Positions 25,010-33,553 of a stretch of DNA of 37,391 bases are shown here, one piece after another (position 1 is the first letter of the stretch; the number at the start of each line of letters is the position of its first letter). The stretch is from an uncultured Bacteroidales bacterium. GTDB taxonomy: Bacteria > Bacteroidota > Bacteroidia > Bacteroidales > UBA932. A program made the translations under genes and the position numbers. The notes beneath the pieces are model-generated. The model searched no databases. It saw only the letters and a program-made list of their open reading frames with translations, and was not told the origin of the DNA. The stretch spans positions 1 to 37,391 of the forward strand of contig URDD01000019.1 in NCBI GenBank assembly GCA_900546395.1. Direction: 5' to 3'.

Positions 25010-26746
25010 TTATCGTTCTTCTATTTTTTTCCCATGATCACGGACCACACACTCTTTCCATTTCTCTGTATAGCCCGGATTTGAAATAGCCCCGGGTATC
25101 CTGTCAGAATGTCCGTTTGTAATGAATGACCCGTCCGGATTCTGTCCTTTTACATTTCCATCCACATATTTCAGAAGCAGGAAGACTTCAAGATTCACCC
25201 AATCATTGAAAATTCCCTGTGCTGTCTCTAACGTATAGTCTGTCAGATATTTCCTTACCTGCGCAAAGTCTTCGTCCGAACGTGCCTTTTCATACATGGA
25301 TACAGCGATGGCGTCTATACCAGGAACTTTAGCCATCTGCGACACCTCAAACTCATCTATGACTGAACGCACCGCAGGAGCCATAGTGTCATACATCTTG
25401 TAACAGGCATTGGCCACTCTGTTGCAAATCCAGAATGCAGATGTCGGAGAATATTCAAGCATACTTCCGTTACCTTCAGCAAAACACTCAGGAACAGCTG
25501 CGGTACTGGTATAAACAGGAGTGAGATATGATGTGGCTGCATCATCCGTTCCGAACCAAAGAAGACCTCCTACCATATCCGGAAGCCAGCCGCGGGACTG
25601 GCCTACAAACCAGAAACCTGTCTGCTGGGTGGCAATTGCCCTCTCGTTTGTATATTTCTTTCCTTCATACTCAAAGCCCATAGGCCTCCACCTGTAAGGA
25701 AGGGCATTGCCGCCTGCTCCTATATCCTGTGTCATATCCATAGGAGTACCTTCATAATGGTCTCTCATGACATCAGCTACATTCTTCATAGTGATTTTCC
25801 TCTCAGGCTTTACGAAAAGAGGAAACCTTTTGGTCTTGTCATATCCCATTGCATAGTCTATATAATCGTATGCATCCGCTGTCACTTCTTCTCCTTCCTC
25901 ATTGAGATAAGTGAATTTCCCGTCGCACAGGATATTGAATGCCGACCACGCTCTTGCCTCACACCCGCGCATGGCACCGAACTCAAGCGGAGCATAAGCA
26001 TCGCAGAAGCTGAACTCCTCATCCGGTCCTTCATAATAACCCATTTCTCTTGCAAATGAAATTACATCCTTTGAATAAATGCAGTTTTCAGGATCATTCA
26101 AAGGGAAAGTACTGATTCTTGCCTGATTGGCGTGGGCACAGATATATCCGTCCGGCACTCTCCGTGCTACCCAGACAATACCTTTCCTTACATTCTTTCC
26201 TTTTTCCTCCTTGATGCCCTTTCCGATAAGATCCATCACCCAGACTTCGTTCTTGTCTGCTATTGAAAAGGACTCGCCGCTGGAATAATAGCCGTATGTA
26301 TCAGCCAGTCCAACAATAATATCAATAGCTTCCCTGGCAGTCTTCGCTCTCTGCAGAGCCACATAGATAAGAGAACCGTAATCCATTACACCAGTGGAAT
26401 CCCACAATTCAGGCCTTCCGCCATAAGTAGTTTCAGCAATAATGAGCTGATGCTCATTCATATTTCCTACCGTCTGATAAGTATGGCGTGCCTGAGGAAT
26501 CTGGCCGAGATACTTGGAAGTATCCCACTCATATATATCAAGCATTGTCCCGCGTTTCCAGTCTGCAGCCTTACGGTAGTACAATTCACCGAAAAGCTGG
26601 TGTGAATCGGCGGCATAGGAAATCATACAAGAACCGTCTGCACTTGCACCCTTGGTAACCAGCACATTTGTACAGGCCTCTGCCTCAGGAGCGGAGGAAT
26701 AGATTGCCGCAGCGGCGGCCAAAGCAAAGAATAATCCGTGTTTCAT
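25010..26746 (-). CDS. C69-family dipeptidase (PepD type)
   Basis: The 578-residue Ntn-hydrolase has a signal peptide (MKHGLFFALAAAAAIYSSAPEAEA) directly before Cys25, which would become the N-terminal catalytic nucleophile (CTNVLVTKGASADGS). The following blocks GESFSIADKNEVWVMDLIGKG, VRKGIVWVARRVPDGYICAHANQARIS and FWFVGQSRGWLPDMVGG (the C69/U34 signature region) confirm the family. It splits dipeptides, so with the downstream S46 dipeptidyl-peptidase it forms a two-step peptide degradation route in the periplasm. It is the first gene of the three-gene unit, with a -7 box 40 bases upstream, and is divergent from the TonB-receptor operon. Confidence 0.92.
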   Translation of the reverse strand: MKHGLFFALAAAAAIYSSAPEAEACTNVLVTKGASADGSCMISYAADSHQLFGELYYRKAADWKRGTMLDIYEWDTSKYLGQIPQARHTYQTVGNMNEHQLIIAETTYGGRPELWDSTGVMDYGSLIYVALQRAKTAREAIDIIVGLADTYGYYSSGESFSIADKNEVWVMDLIGKGIKEEKGKNVRKGIVWVARRVPDGYICAHANQARISTFPLNDPENCIYSKDVISFAREMGYYEGPDEEFSFCDAYAPLEFGAMRGCEARAWSAFNILCDGKFTYLNEEGEEVTADAYDYIDYAMGYDKTKRFPLFVKPERKITMKNVADVMRDHYEGTPMDMTQDIGAGGNALPYRWRPMGFEYEGKKYTNERAIATQQTGFWFVGQSRGWLPDMVGGLLWFGTDDAATSYLTPVYTSTAAVPECFAEGNGSMLEYSPTSAFWICNRVANACYKMYDTMAPAVRSVIDEFEVSQMAKVPGIDAIAVSMYEKARSDEDFAQVRKYLTDYTLETAQGIFNDWVNLEVFLLLKYVDGNVKGQNPDGSFITNGHSDRIPGAISNPGYTEKWKECVVRDHGKKIEER

Positions 26747-26785
26747 ATATCAAAGTTTTCTATCTGTCATAAACTACAAATCTTA

Positions 26786-26793
26786 CAAAGATA
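26786..26793 (-). promoter_or_regulatory. -7 box for C69-polyferredoxin-S46 unit
   Basis: The minus strand reads TATCTTTG (TAnnTTTG) about 40 bases before the start at 26746. No TTTG is found at the expected -33 spacing; a T-run lies slightly farther upstream. Confidence 0.5.
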
Positions 26794-26908
26794 ATAAATT
26801 CGAGGATTCTTATAATAAAAACAGATTCGTATCATCATTTATGACTAATTATAATTTCCTGCATCATAACAAATCGTGACAAAAAGAATAATTGTTTTGC
26901 ATTTTGAT

Positions 26909-26916
26909 TACTTTTG
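26909..26916 (+). promoter_or_regulatory. -7 box for TonB-receptor operon
   Basis: TACTTTTG matches TAnnTTTG. It lies 53 bases before the receptor ATG at 26969, so it excludes a start at the GTG at 26876. T-rich sequence upstream contains ATTGTTTTG, but not at the canonical spacing. Confidence 0.55.
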
Positions 26917-26931
26917 TAAGACCAAGTTGAG

Positions 26932-26949
26932 CCAAAACGCTTGTTTTGG
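26932..26949 (+). promoter_or_regulatory. Leader hairpin ahead of TonB-dependent receptor
   Basis: CCAAAAC (26932-26938) and GTTTTGG (26943-26949) form a perfect 7-bp stem with a GCTT loop. A possible outer GAGC/GCTC helix adds to it. It lies within the transcribed leader, between the -7 box and the start codon, and is not followed by a T-run, so it is unlikely to be a terminator. It is a candidate site for post-transcriptional control or for a protein that binds a dyad in DNA. Confidence 0.5.
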
Positions 26950-26968
26950 ACAGTTGCTCACACCGGAT

Positions 26969-29803
26969 ATGATGAATTTCTTACAATATTTAACCTCCAT
27001 TATATGTTCCCTGCTGCTGGTTTGCACTCAATCTGCAGCACAGGAGCGCCATATTCTTAAAGGCAAAGTTACAGATTCAAACACTGGGGAAACAATATAT
27101 GGAGCTGGAATAAACATAAAAGGCACAGGTCTCTGGACTGTCACGAACAATAATGGAGAGTTCCGGTTTGATGGAATCCAGCCGGGGAATTACTCTGTTG
27201 CTGTAGCATGCCTGGGATATACTGACAAAGTATTAGAAACGTCCGTCTCCAAAGACAAAGACACTTATATTGAAATAACCCTTGAACTTAACACCCTTGC
27301 CCTTGAACAGGTAACAGTAACGGCGGAAAGGGGAAAAGACGGACTGAACACGTCTCTGACATTTGGAGAAACTGCTCTCCAGCATCTCCAGATGTCCAAT
27401 ATCACAGACGTGGCAGCCCTGCTTCCGGGAGGAAAGACTGTCAATCCCGACCTGACGTCAGACAATGTCATATCTCTTAGGGACGGCGGCACGCAGACAG
27501 GAAATGCAGCTTTCGGTACGGCACTTGAAGTTGATGGTGTAAGAATCGGCAACAATGCATCTTTCAACGAGCCGGGAGGTACAGGAACAAGGAATATTTC
27601 CACCGAAAACATTGAATCCATTGAAATAATAACCGGAGTCCCTTCCGCCGAATACGGCGACCTCAACAGCGGAATGGTCAAGATTCACACAAAAAAAGGA
27701 AGGACACCGCTGAATATAACATTTGCAATAAATCCAAGGACATACCAGGTATCTGCCTCAAAAGGTCTCAAATTTGAAAAAGAACGCGGGTTTCTGAATC
27801 TCAGCGCAGAGTGGACAAGAGCGACACAGAAACTTGCTTCTCCTTATACATCATATTCAAGAAGAGGAATTACAGCCACTTACAGCAACACGTTCAACGG
27901 CAACCTTAAATTTGAAGCCGGATTTGCAGGAAATATCGGAGGTATGAACTCCCAAAACGATCCAGACGCATACACCGGTACTTTTGAAAAGGTACGGGAC
28001 AATGTATTCCGGGGGAATACTTCACTGACCTGGATGCTGAACAAAAGCTGGATTACGAACTTTAAATTTGATGCATCCGTAAACTTCAACGACAACAGGT
28101 CCAGAGAACACCTGTTTTTCTCGTCCGCATCGGTACAGCCTTCCGTACATAGTAAAGAAGAAGGTTACTTCATTGCAGACAAATTGCCGCTGAGCTATTT
28201 TACTGACAGGATTATAGATTCCAAAGAACTGGACTATGCTGCATCTGTCAAATACGAATGGTTCAGACGCTGGGGGAAAAAGACAAGCAACCTCAAGGCA
28301 GGAGTCCAATGGAAAGCCTCTGGCAATGAAGGAGAAGGAGAATACTATATCAATCCGTCCCTTGCATCAAACGGATACAGACCGCGCCCGTACGACAAAT
28401 ATCCCTATATGCACAATCTTGCTGCATATATCGAGGAAAACTTCACATTTCCTGTAGGGAAAACATCTCTGCACATTTCTGCCGGTGTCAGACTTGAAAA
28501 CCTGTTTGTCAAAGGTACCGAATATAAAAAAGTCAGCAGCTTTTCCCCAAGACTCAATGCCAAGTGGACACTCGGCGACAGCTTTGCCATACGCGGAGGA
28601 TGGGGAATCAGCGAAAAGCTTCCGTCTTTCTATATGCTCTATCCTGACCAGGAATACCGCGACATCCTGACCTTCAGCGCATCACACGGCGAAACAACTT
28701 CTTATGTATATTATACTCAGCCATATAAAATGCTATACAATCCTGAACTGAGGTGGCAGAGAAACAGCAACGCTGAACTGGGAATAGAAACATCATTCAA
28801 AGGCACAACCGTTACTCTTACCGGATATTATGGAAAGACCTCTGACCCATATAAATACACTGCAACATACACACCTTTTTCGTACAGCACCTACAGACTT
28901 CCAGACGGATTTTCAATGCCATCTGACGGAAAAGTAGAAGTTGACAAGAATAACGGAAATGTCAGTGTAACCGACGGCAGCGGAAACAGGACACAGATGG
29001 AACGCTCTGTTACAGACCGTAGTTTTTTCCAGACACAGATGGCAACCAACGGAGCTGACATACACAGGGCAGGAGCCGAACTTACCGTAGATTTTCCTGA
29101 AATCAATCCCATAAGGACAAGATTCCGCATTGACGCCAACTACGCATACACATATTATACGGACGAGTCTCTTTCATGGTTTTACCGTACAGGGTGGTCA
29201 CACACGTCTGTAAAAAACAGGTCTTACCAGTATGTAGGCATATACGCCAACGGTGGCAACTTCTCATCAACCGCAAACGGGAAAAAGACACATTCAGCAG
29301 ACGCCAACATCACTGCCATAACCCACATACCTCAGGCTCGTATCATCATCACCTGCAGGCTTGAGATGTCCCTGCTGAAACGCTCCCGTAACCTGTCTAT
29401 ATATAATGGAAAGGAACTTGCATACAATGTAACGTCCGCAGACAACTCTCCCACAGGAGGAAGCATATATGACGGGAACAGCTATACTGTCCAAAGGCCT
29501 GTAGCATATATGGATCTGGACGGCGAGATACACGAATTCACAGATGCCAATGCCACAAACCCGGAGTTCGCCAACCTGATGCTCCGCTCAGGAAATGCAT
29601 TCACCTTCGCACAAGACGGATACGGAACATATCTGTCTGCTAACATCAGTATAACAAAAGAAATAGGAGACCACGTGTCCCTGTCATTTTTTGCCAACAA
29701 CTTCACCAACTCAAGAATGTATGTAACATCGAAAGCAACTGGTGTCAGCGCTATTTTCACTCCCGCTTTTTATTACGGACTTACATGCAAACTCAAATTC
29801 TGA
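26969..29803 (+). CDS. TonB-dependent outer-membrane receptor
   Basis: This 944-residue receptor imports a substrate across the outer membrane using TonB energy. A signal peptide (MMNFLQYLTSIICSLLLVCTQSAAQ) precedes a CarboxypepD_reg-like domain (about 28-108, GKVTDSNTGETIYGAGINI). A TonB-box-like LEQVTVTAE (112-120) and the plug domain follow (IESIEIITGVPSAEYGDLNSG), then a 22-strand-type barrel ending in an aromatic (GLTCKLKF). The start is placed at the ATG at 26969; the open frame upstream runs through the promoter. No SusD-type gene follows, so it is not a standard glycan PUL. It leads an operon with DUF4876 and DUF6850 genes. Substrate unknown. Confidence 0.92.
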   Translation: MMNFLQYLTSIICSLLLVCTQSAAQERHILKGKVTDSNTGETIYGAGINIKGTGLWTVTNNNGEFRFDGIQPGNYSVAVACLGYTDKVLETSVSKDKDTYIEITLELNTLALEQVTVTAERGKDGLNTSLTFGETALQHLQMSNITDVAALLPGGKTVNPDLTSDNVISLRDGGTQTGNAAFGTALEVDGVRIGNNASFNEPGGTGTRNISTENIESIEIITGVPSAEYGDLNSGMVKIHTKKGRTPLNITFAINPRTYQVSASKGLKFEKERGFLNLSAEWTRATQKLASPYTSYSRRGITATYSNTFNGNLKFEAGFAGNIGGMNSQNDPDAYTGTFEKVRDNVFRGNTSLTWMLNKSWITNFKFDASVNFNDNRSREHLFFSSASVQPSVHSKEEGYFIADKLPLSYFTDRIIDSKELDYAASVKYEWFRRWGKKTSNLKAGVQWKASGNEGEGEYYINPSLASNGYRPRPYDKYPYMHNLAAYIEENFTFPVGKTSLHISAGVRLENLFVKGTEYKKVSSFSPRLNAKWTLGDSFAIRGGWGISEKLPSFYMLYPDQEYRDILTFSASHGETTSYVYYTQPYKMLYNPELRWQRNSNAELGIETSFKGTTVTLTGYYGKTSDPYKYTATYTPFSYSTYRLPDGFSMPSDGKVEVDKNNGNVSVTDGSGNRTQMERSVTDRSFFQTQMATNGADIHRAGAELTVDFPEINPIRTRFRIDANYAYTYYTDESLSWFYRTGWSHTSVKNRSYQYVGIYANGGNFSSTANGKKTHSADANITAITHIPQARIIITCRLEMSLLKRSRNLSIYNGKELAYNVTSADNSPTGGSIYDGNSYTVQRPVAYMDLDGEIHEFTDANATNPEFANLMLRSGNAFTFAQDGYGTYLSANISITKEIGDHVSLSFFANNFTNSRMYVTSKATGVSAIFTPAFYYGLTCKLKF

Positions 29804-29808
29804 CTGGA

Positions 29809-31041
29809 ATGAAACAGATTGTAAAATACATATTATACATTATTCCGGCAATTGTCTTTTCCGGATGTTCGGGTCTTGCTGACGAGAATCCTTATTCTGA
29901 TGCACTCAACACACTTACGATAGTTCCCACATATCCGGAAGGATTGGAAGATATACCATCAGAAGGAGTGTCCGTCCACATATCTGATATGGACAAAGGA
30001 GTGGAATACTCGTTGAAGACAGGGCCGGACGGCAAGGCTTACGCCAAAGTTACCAACGGAAACTACCGCATTACAGTCAGTTTCCGCACAGACGAATTCA
30101 TATTCAACGGAAGTGCGGACAGAGTAAGAATAACCGGAGAAGACAAGAACCTGTCCGTAAATATGACTGTAGCCGAACCAGGTAAAATCGTAATAAAGGA
30201 AATCTACTGCGGAGGCTGCCTGAAATATCCACAGGAAGGCAACTACCAGTCAGACAGTTACATAATACTGCACAACAACACAGACCAGACTCAATACCTG
30301 GACAGTCTCTGTATCGGAACACTGGATCCGTACAACGCCGTAGGCACCAATGTGTGGATCGGGAAGGACGAGAACGGGGCATCCGTATTCCAGGATTTCG
30401 CTCCTGTAATCCAGGCCGTCTGGAAAATAAAGGGAGACGGAAAAACGTTCCCACTCAAGCCCGGAGAAGATGCCGTAATCTGCATCTTCGGTGCGATAGA
30501 CCACACTGTACAGTATCCTATGTCCGTCAACCTCAACAAACCGGACTATTTCGTATGCTATAATCTGGAGTATTTCCCGAACACAAAATACCATCCCGTC
30601 CCCGGAGACAAAATTCTTCCTGAAAGGCATCTCGAAGTCGTTATAAAGACAGGGCAGGCTAAAGCATATACTTTTTCCTTCAGTTCTCCTGCCGTGGTGA
30701 TTTTCAAGGCCAAAGGCACAACTGTCGAAAAATTTGTCAGTAACGAAAATTCCCTGATGCAAAAGCCGGGAAGCAATGTTGACAAGATTGTCAGGCTGCC
30801 TCTTGACTGGATAATTGACGGCGTGGAAGTCTTCACTGGAAACGCTTCCGGCAACACCAAGCGTATCAATCCTGCAATTGATGCCGGATATGTCAAATTT
30901 TCCGCTCCTTTTATGGGACATACTCTTTTCCGCAAGACTGACGAAGCAGGCACTGAAAAGAAAGGATTTGAAGTTCTGGAAGACACAAACAACTCTATGA
31001 ATGATTTTTACGAACGGGAAAAACAATCTCTGCATGAATAA
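29809..31041 (+). CDS. DUF4876 surface lipoprotein
   Basis: This 410-residue lipoprotein (MKQIVKYILYIIPAIVFSGC, Cys20) belongs to what I recognise as the DUF4876 family, typically encoded after a TonB-dependent receptor. Residues about 30-125 look like an immunoglobulin/prealbumin-type fold (VSVHISDMDKGVEYSLKT, YRITVSFR). From about 126 there is a lamin-tail-like stretch: IVIKEIYCGGC, then DSYIILHNNTDQTQYLDSLCIG. C134 and C137 form a CxxC that might bind metal; inference. It starts five bases after the receptor stop and overlaps the DUF6850 gene by eight bases. It probably sits on the outer face as the receptor's partner; biochemical role unknown. Confidence 0.83.
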   Translation: MKQIVKYILYIIPAIVFSGCSGLADENPYSDALNTLTIVPTYPEGLEDIPSEGVSVHISDMDKGVEYSLKTGPDGKAYAKVTNGNYRITVSFRTDEFIFNGSADRVRITGEDKNLSVNMTVAEPGKIVIKEIYCGGCLKYPQEGNYQSDSYIILHNNTDQTQYLDSLCIGTLDPYNAVGTNVWIGKDENGASVFQDFAPVIQAVWKIKGDGKTFPLKPGEDAVICIFGAIDHTVQYPMSVNLNKPDYFVCYNLEYFPNTKYHPVPGDKILPERHLEVVIKTGQAKAYTFSFSSPAVVIFKAKGTTVEKFVSNENSLMQKPGSNVDKIVRLPLDWIIDGVEVFTGNASGNTKRINPAIDAGYVKFSAPFMGHTLFRKTDEAGTEKKGFEVLEDTNNSMNDFYEREKQSLHE

Positions 31042-32545
31042 GGCCAGACACATACCTCTATTGTTGACACTGCTGCTCATGATTGGATGGACAGCGGCAG
31101 CGCAGCCTTTTGACCGCATAGAAAGGCGCAATTTCTGGAACTCGGGAAGGAATATAAACGGCCTGCGGTGCGACTCCCTTACCATATCTGACGCCAGAAT
31201 ATACGGAGGATATGAAAGCGGAGGACTTAGAGACACTTATATGGCATCTTCCGCATGGAACGTAGGAGCAATAGCCAGAACTATAGTACATCTGAAGAAA
31301 TTCTCGATGAACGGAATGTTTTCATTTGAAAACAATTCAGGGAAACAAATGACAGGATCAATGTCCGGAAGGCCAGGAAGATTTCCTGTAGAAATCATTG
31401 AATTTACTCCGGGTAACAAAAACAGACAGACATATTCTTTCTCAGGAGGAATCACTGCAGATATTGCAGAAAACTGGAGGATTGGCGGAAAAATAGATTT
31501 CACTTCAGAGAACTACACCAAACGTAAAGACCTCAGACATACAAACTATATACTGGACCTGAGTGTTGCACCCGGACTTCTGTACCACCACGGCGACTTT
31601 TCAGCCGGACTGAATTACATTTTCAGCAAAAGTGCAGAAACAATATCAGCGGAAGTACTGGGTGTATCATCCGGTTCATATTATGCATTCATAGACAAAG
31701 GACTGATGTATGGAGTTTATGATATCTGGGACAATGACGGAATACACCTTAAAGAGTCAGGAGTCAACGGATTTCCTACAAGAGAACTGTCAAACGGAGC
31801 TGCTGCACAGATACAGTGGAAAGGCCTATATGCAGAACTGGAATATACTCACTCTTCCGGCAAAAGCGGAGAAAAGCAGACCGTATGGTTCCGGTTCCCG
31901 TCAGACAATATTGCCGCAAGAGCAGGATTCAAGGCCGAAAAAGACAATACAGGACATTATCTCAGGGCTGAAGCCGTCTGGAAGAATCTCTCAAACTATG
32001 AAAGTGTTCTTAGACAAGATACAGACAACGGAGTCACCATAACAGAAGTATATGGAGAAAACCGCATCCTGAAAAGCAAGTCTTTTACTGTAAACACTGA
32101 ATATGAAATAGTTGCAAAGAACTGGGAGTTCTGCGCCGGAGCCGGATTTGACGGAATCCAGACTCTTGCGTCCCCTGTTTTCCCATTCATTTACTACAGA
32201 AAAACATTCACAGGTGAAGGATATGCCGGAGCTATGGTAAAACTGGGAAACTTCGACCTCAGGGGGCTGATCAGCTACAGGCAAGGCAAGTGGTCCGACA
32301 CGACAAGCAGCGCAAAAAATGACACGGAAGTTTCCGGAGAACCTTACAGACTTGCTGAATTTGACGCCAAGCACATGGAATATCTGACAGCAGGCCGCAT
32401 ATCGGCATCACTTTCTCTCAGGTTCAACTTCAAAAACGGCATATATATCGAAGCATCAGGAAAATATAGAAGGGGAATTGATATTGAATTTCTTAATGGA
32501 AAAGACAGGTGGTATTCAGGACTATCTACCGGATACACATTCTGA
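31034..32545 (+). CDS. DUF6850-family outer-membrane beta-barrel protein
   Basis: The 503-residue protein has a Sec signal (MNKARHIPLLLTLLLMIGWTAAAQ) and begins FDRIERRNFWNSGRNINGLR, a start I associate with the DUF6850 family. Alternating polar/aromatic strands such as AELEYTHSSGK, YAGAMVKLGNFDLRGLISYRQG and a terminal YSGLSTGYTF point to an outer-membrane barrel. The ATG at 31034 overlaps the previous stop by eight bases, a coupling arrangement; a start at 31001 precedes the signal peptide. The function is unknown, probably assisting the receptor or forming a second channel. Confidence 0.82.
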   Translation: MNKARHIPLLLTLLLMIGWTAAAQPFDRIERRNFWNSGRNINGLRCDSLTISDARIYGGYESGGLRDTYMASSAWNVGAIARTIVHLKKFSMNGMFSFENNSGKQMTGSMSGRPGRFPVEIIEFTPGNKNRQTYSFSGGITADIAENWRIGGKIDFTSENYTKRKDLRHTNYILDLSVAPGLLYHHGDFSAGLNYIFSKSAETISAEVLGVSSGSYYAFIDKGLMYGVYDIWDNDGIHLKESGVNGFPTRELSNGAAAQIQWKGLYAELEYTHSSGKSGEKQTVWFRFPSDNIAARAGFKAEKDNTGHYLRAEAVWKNLSNYESVLRQDTDNGVTITEVYGENRILKSKSFTVNTEYEIVAKNWEFCAGAGFDGIQTLASPVFPFIYYRKTFTGEGYAGAMVKLGNFDLRGLISYRQGKWSDTTSSAKNDTEVSGEPYRLAEFDAKHMEYLTAGRISASLSLRFNFKNGIYIEASGKYRRGIDIEFLNGKDRWYSGLSTGYTF

Positions 32546-32577
32546 AAACATTTTAAAATCAACAAATACAATAAATT

Positions 32578-33477
32578 ATGAAACGCTTATTTTATTTTGC
32601 AGCAGCTGCCATAGCATTGGCGGCCTGCAGTAAAGCTGAAGACGGGAACACCAACGGAGGCAACAACGGTACTGACAATGAAACCAACAAGGATTTCATC
32701 GAAAACGAAGGCTCATTCACCTATTTCGGGGATACCTACAAAACAGTGAAACTGGAGGACGGAACAGTATGGATGGCAGAACCACTGCGATACATACCTG
32801 AAGGATTTACACCTTCATCTGATCCTGAGGATGATGCAGCGCATATCTGGTATCCTTACACAATAAAGGACGGAACAGCCGTTGCCGCGACATCTGAAGA
32901 AGAGACTAAAAAATATGGATATCTGTACGATATCCAGGCTGTTTTCGGCAAGGAAGTGACTGTAGATAACTTCAAGTCATTTGAAGGCCTGCGCGGAATC
33001 TGTCCGGAAGGATGGCATATTCCGACCAGAGCCGAATTCATAGCCCTCTGCGGCTCTTCGACAAAGGCCGTAGGTGAATCAAGCAACATTTCCGACAAGG
33101 ATGCACTGTTCTATGATGAAGAATATGACGGAGCAAAGGTAGGAACACTGAACGAGGCCGGATGGAATATGGTCCTCGGAGGCTATCGCCAGCAAAACAG
33201 CTTCACTACCAAGGGAATATACTCAGTAAAACCAGTTATCTCCGATGCAAACTGTACCGTAAGCGGTTACTACGGCAACCCTGCCTTGACATACATTATG
33301 TCATCTACGGGCTATAATCCTCATTATGACAGCAAGACAGAAGAACTTACCAAAATCCAGTTCTTCAGCCTTATGACTACATTTACGAAGGCCAAATATC
33401 CGGAAGGACGGCTTTCCGCAGCATATTGTACGTCATCATCAGGCCAACAGGTGCGCTGCGTAAAAGACAAAAAGTAA
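32578..33477 (+). CDS. FISUMP-domain lipoprotein
   Basis: The 299-residue lipoprotein (MKRLFYFAAAAIALAAC, Cys17) has an Asn/Gly/Thr linker and then the Fibrobacter succinogenes major paralogous domain: KLEDGTVWMAEPLRYIP, YGYLYD, ICPEGWHIPTRAEF, GWNMVLGGYR, and the final QQVRCVKD. FISUMP domains occur in surface proteins and adhesins of gut Bacteroidota; no enzymatic activity is known. It lies 32 bases after the DUF6850 gene and is probably the last gene of the receptor operon, ending at a strong terminator. A second, larger FISUMP protein is encoded on the opposite strand at 35152-37344. Confidence 0.85.
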   Translation: MKRLFYFAAAAIALAACSKAEDGNTNGGNNGTDNETNKDFIENEGSFTYFGDTYKTVKLEDGTVWMAEPLRYIPEGFTPSSDPEDDAAHIWYPYTIKDGTAVAATSEEETKKYGYLYDIQAVFGKEVTVDNFKSFEGLRGICPEGWHIPTRAEFIALCGSSTKAVGESSNISDKDALFYDEEYDGAKVGTLNEAGWNMVLGGYRQQNSFTTKGIYSVKPVISDANCTVSGYYGNPALTYIMSSTGYNPHYDSKTEELTKIQFFSLMTTFTKAKYPEGRLSAAYCTSSSGQQVRCVKDKK

Positions 33478-33495
33478 AACAGCTGACGCACATTA

Positions 33496-33531
33496 AAAAA
33501 GGCAGTCTCGAAATTTCCGGACTGCCTTTTT
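33496..33531. terminator. Strong bidirectional terminator
   Basis: AAAAAGGCAGTC (33496-33507) is the exact reverse complement of GACTGCCTTTTT (33520-33531), with a 12-base loop. The arms supply T-runs in both directions, ending both the receptor/FISUMP operon on + and the leucine-rich-repeat gene on -. Confidence 0.92.
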
Positions 33532-33553
33532 CTTATATATAGTTACAACTGTA

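Noticed and set aside
26876..26968. GTG start giving 31 extra residues on the TonB receptor
   Set aside because: This segment contains the -7 box and leader hairpin, and the signal peptide begins at the ATG at 26969.
30250..31236. Long minus-strand open frame opposite the DUF4876 gene
   Set aside because: It is antisense to a well-supported lipoprotein gene, lacks any recognisable domain and has odd composition.
26969..32545. Identification of the receptor operon as the XusABC siderophore system or an Hmu heme system
   Set aside because: The partner proteins do not resemble the products I associate with those operons, so naming a substrate would be unsupported.
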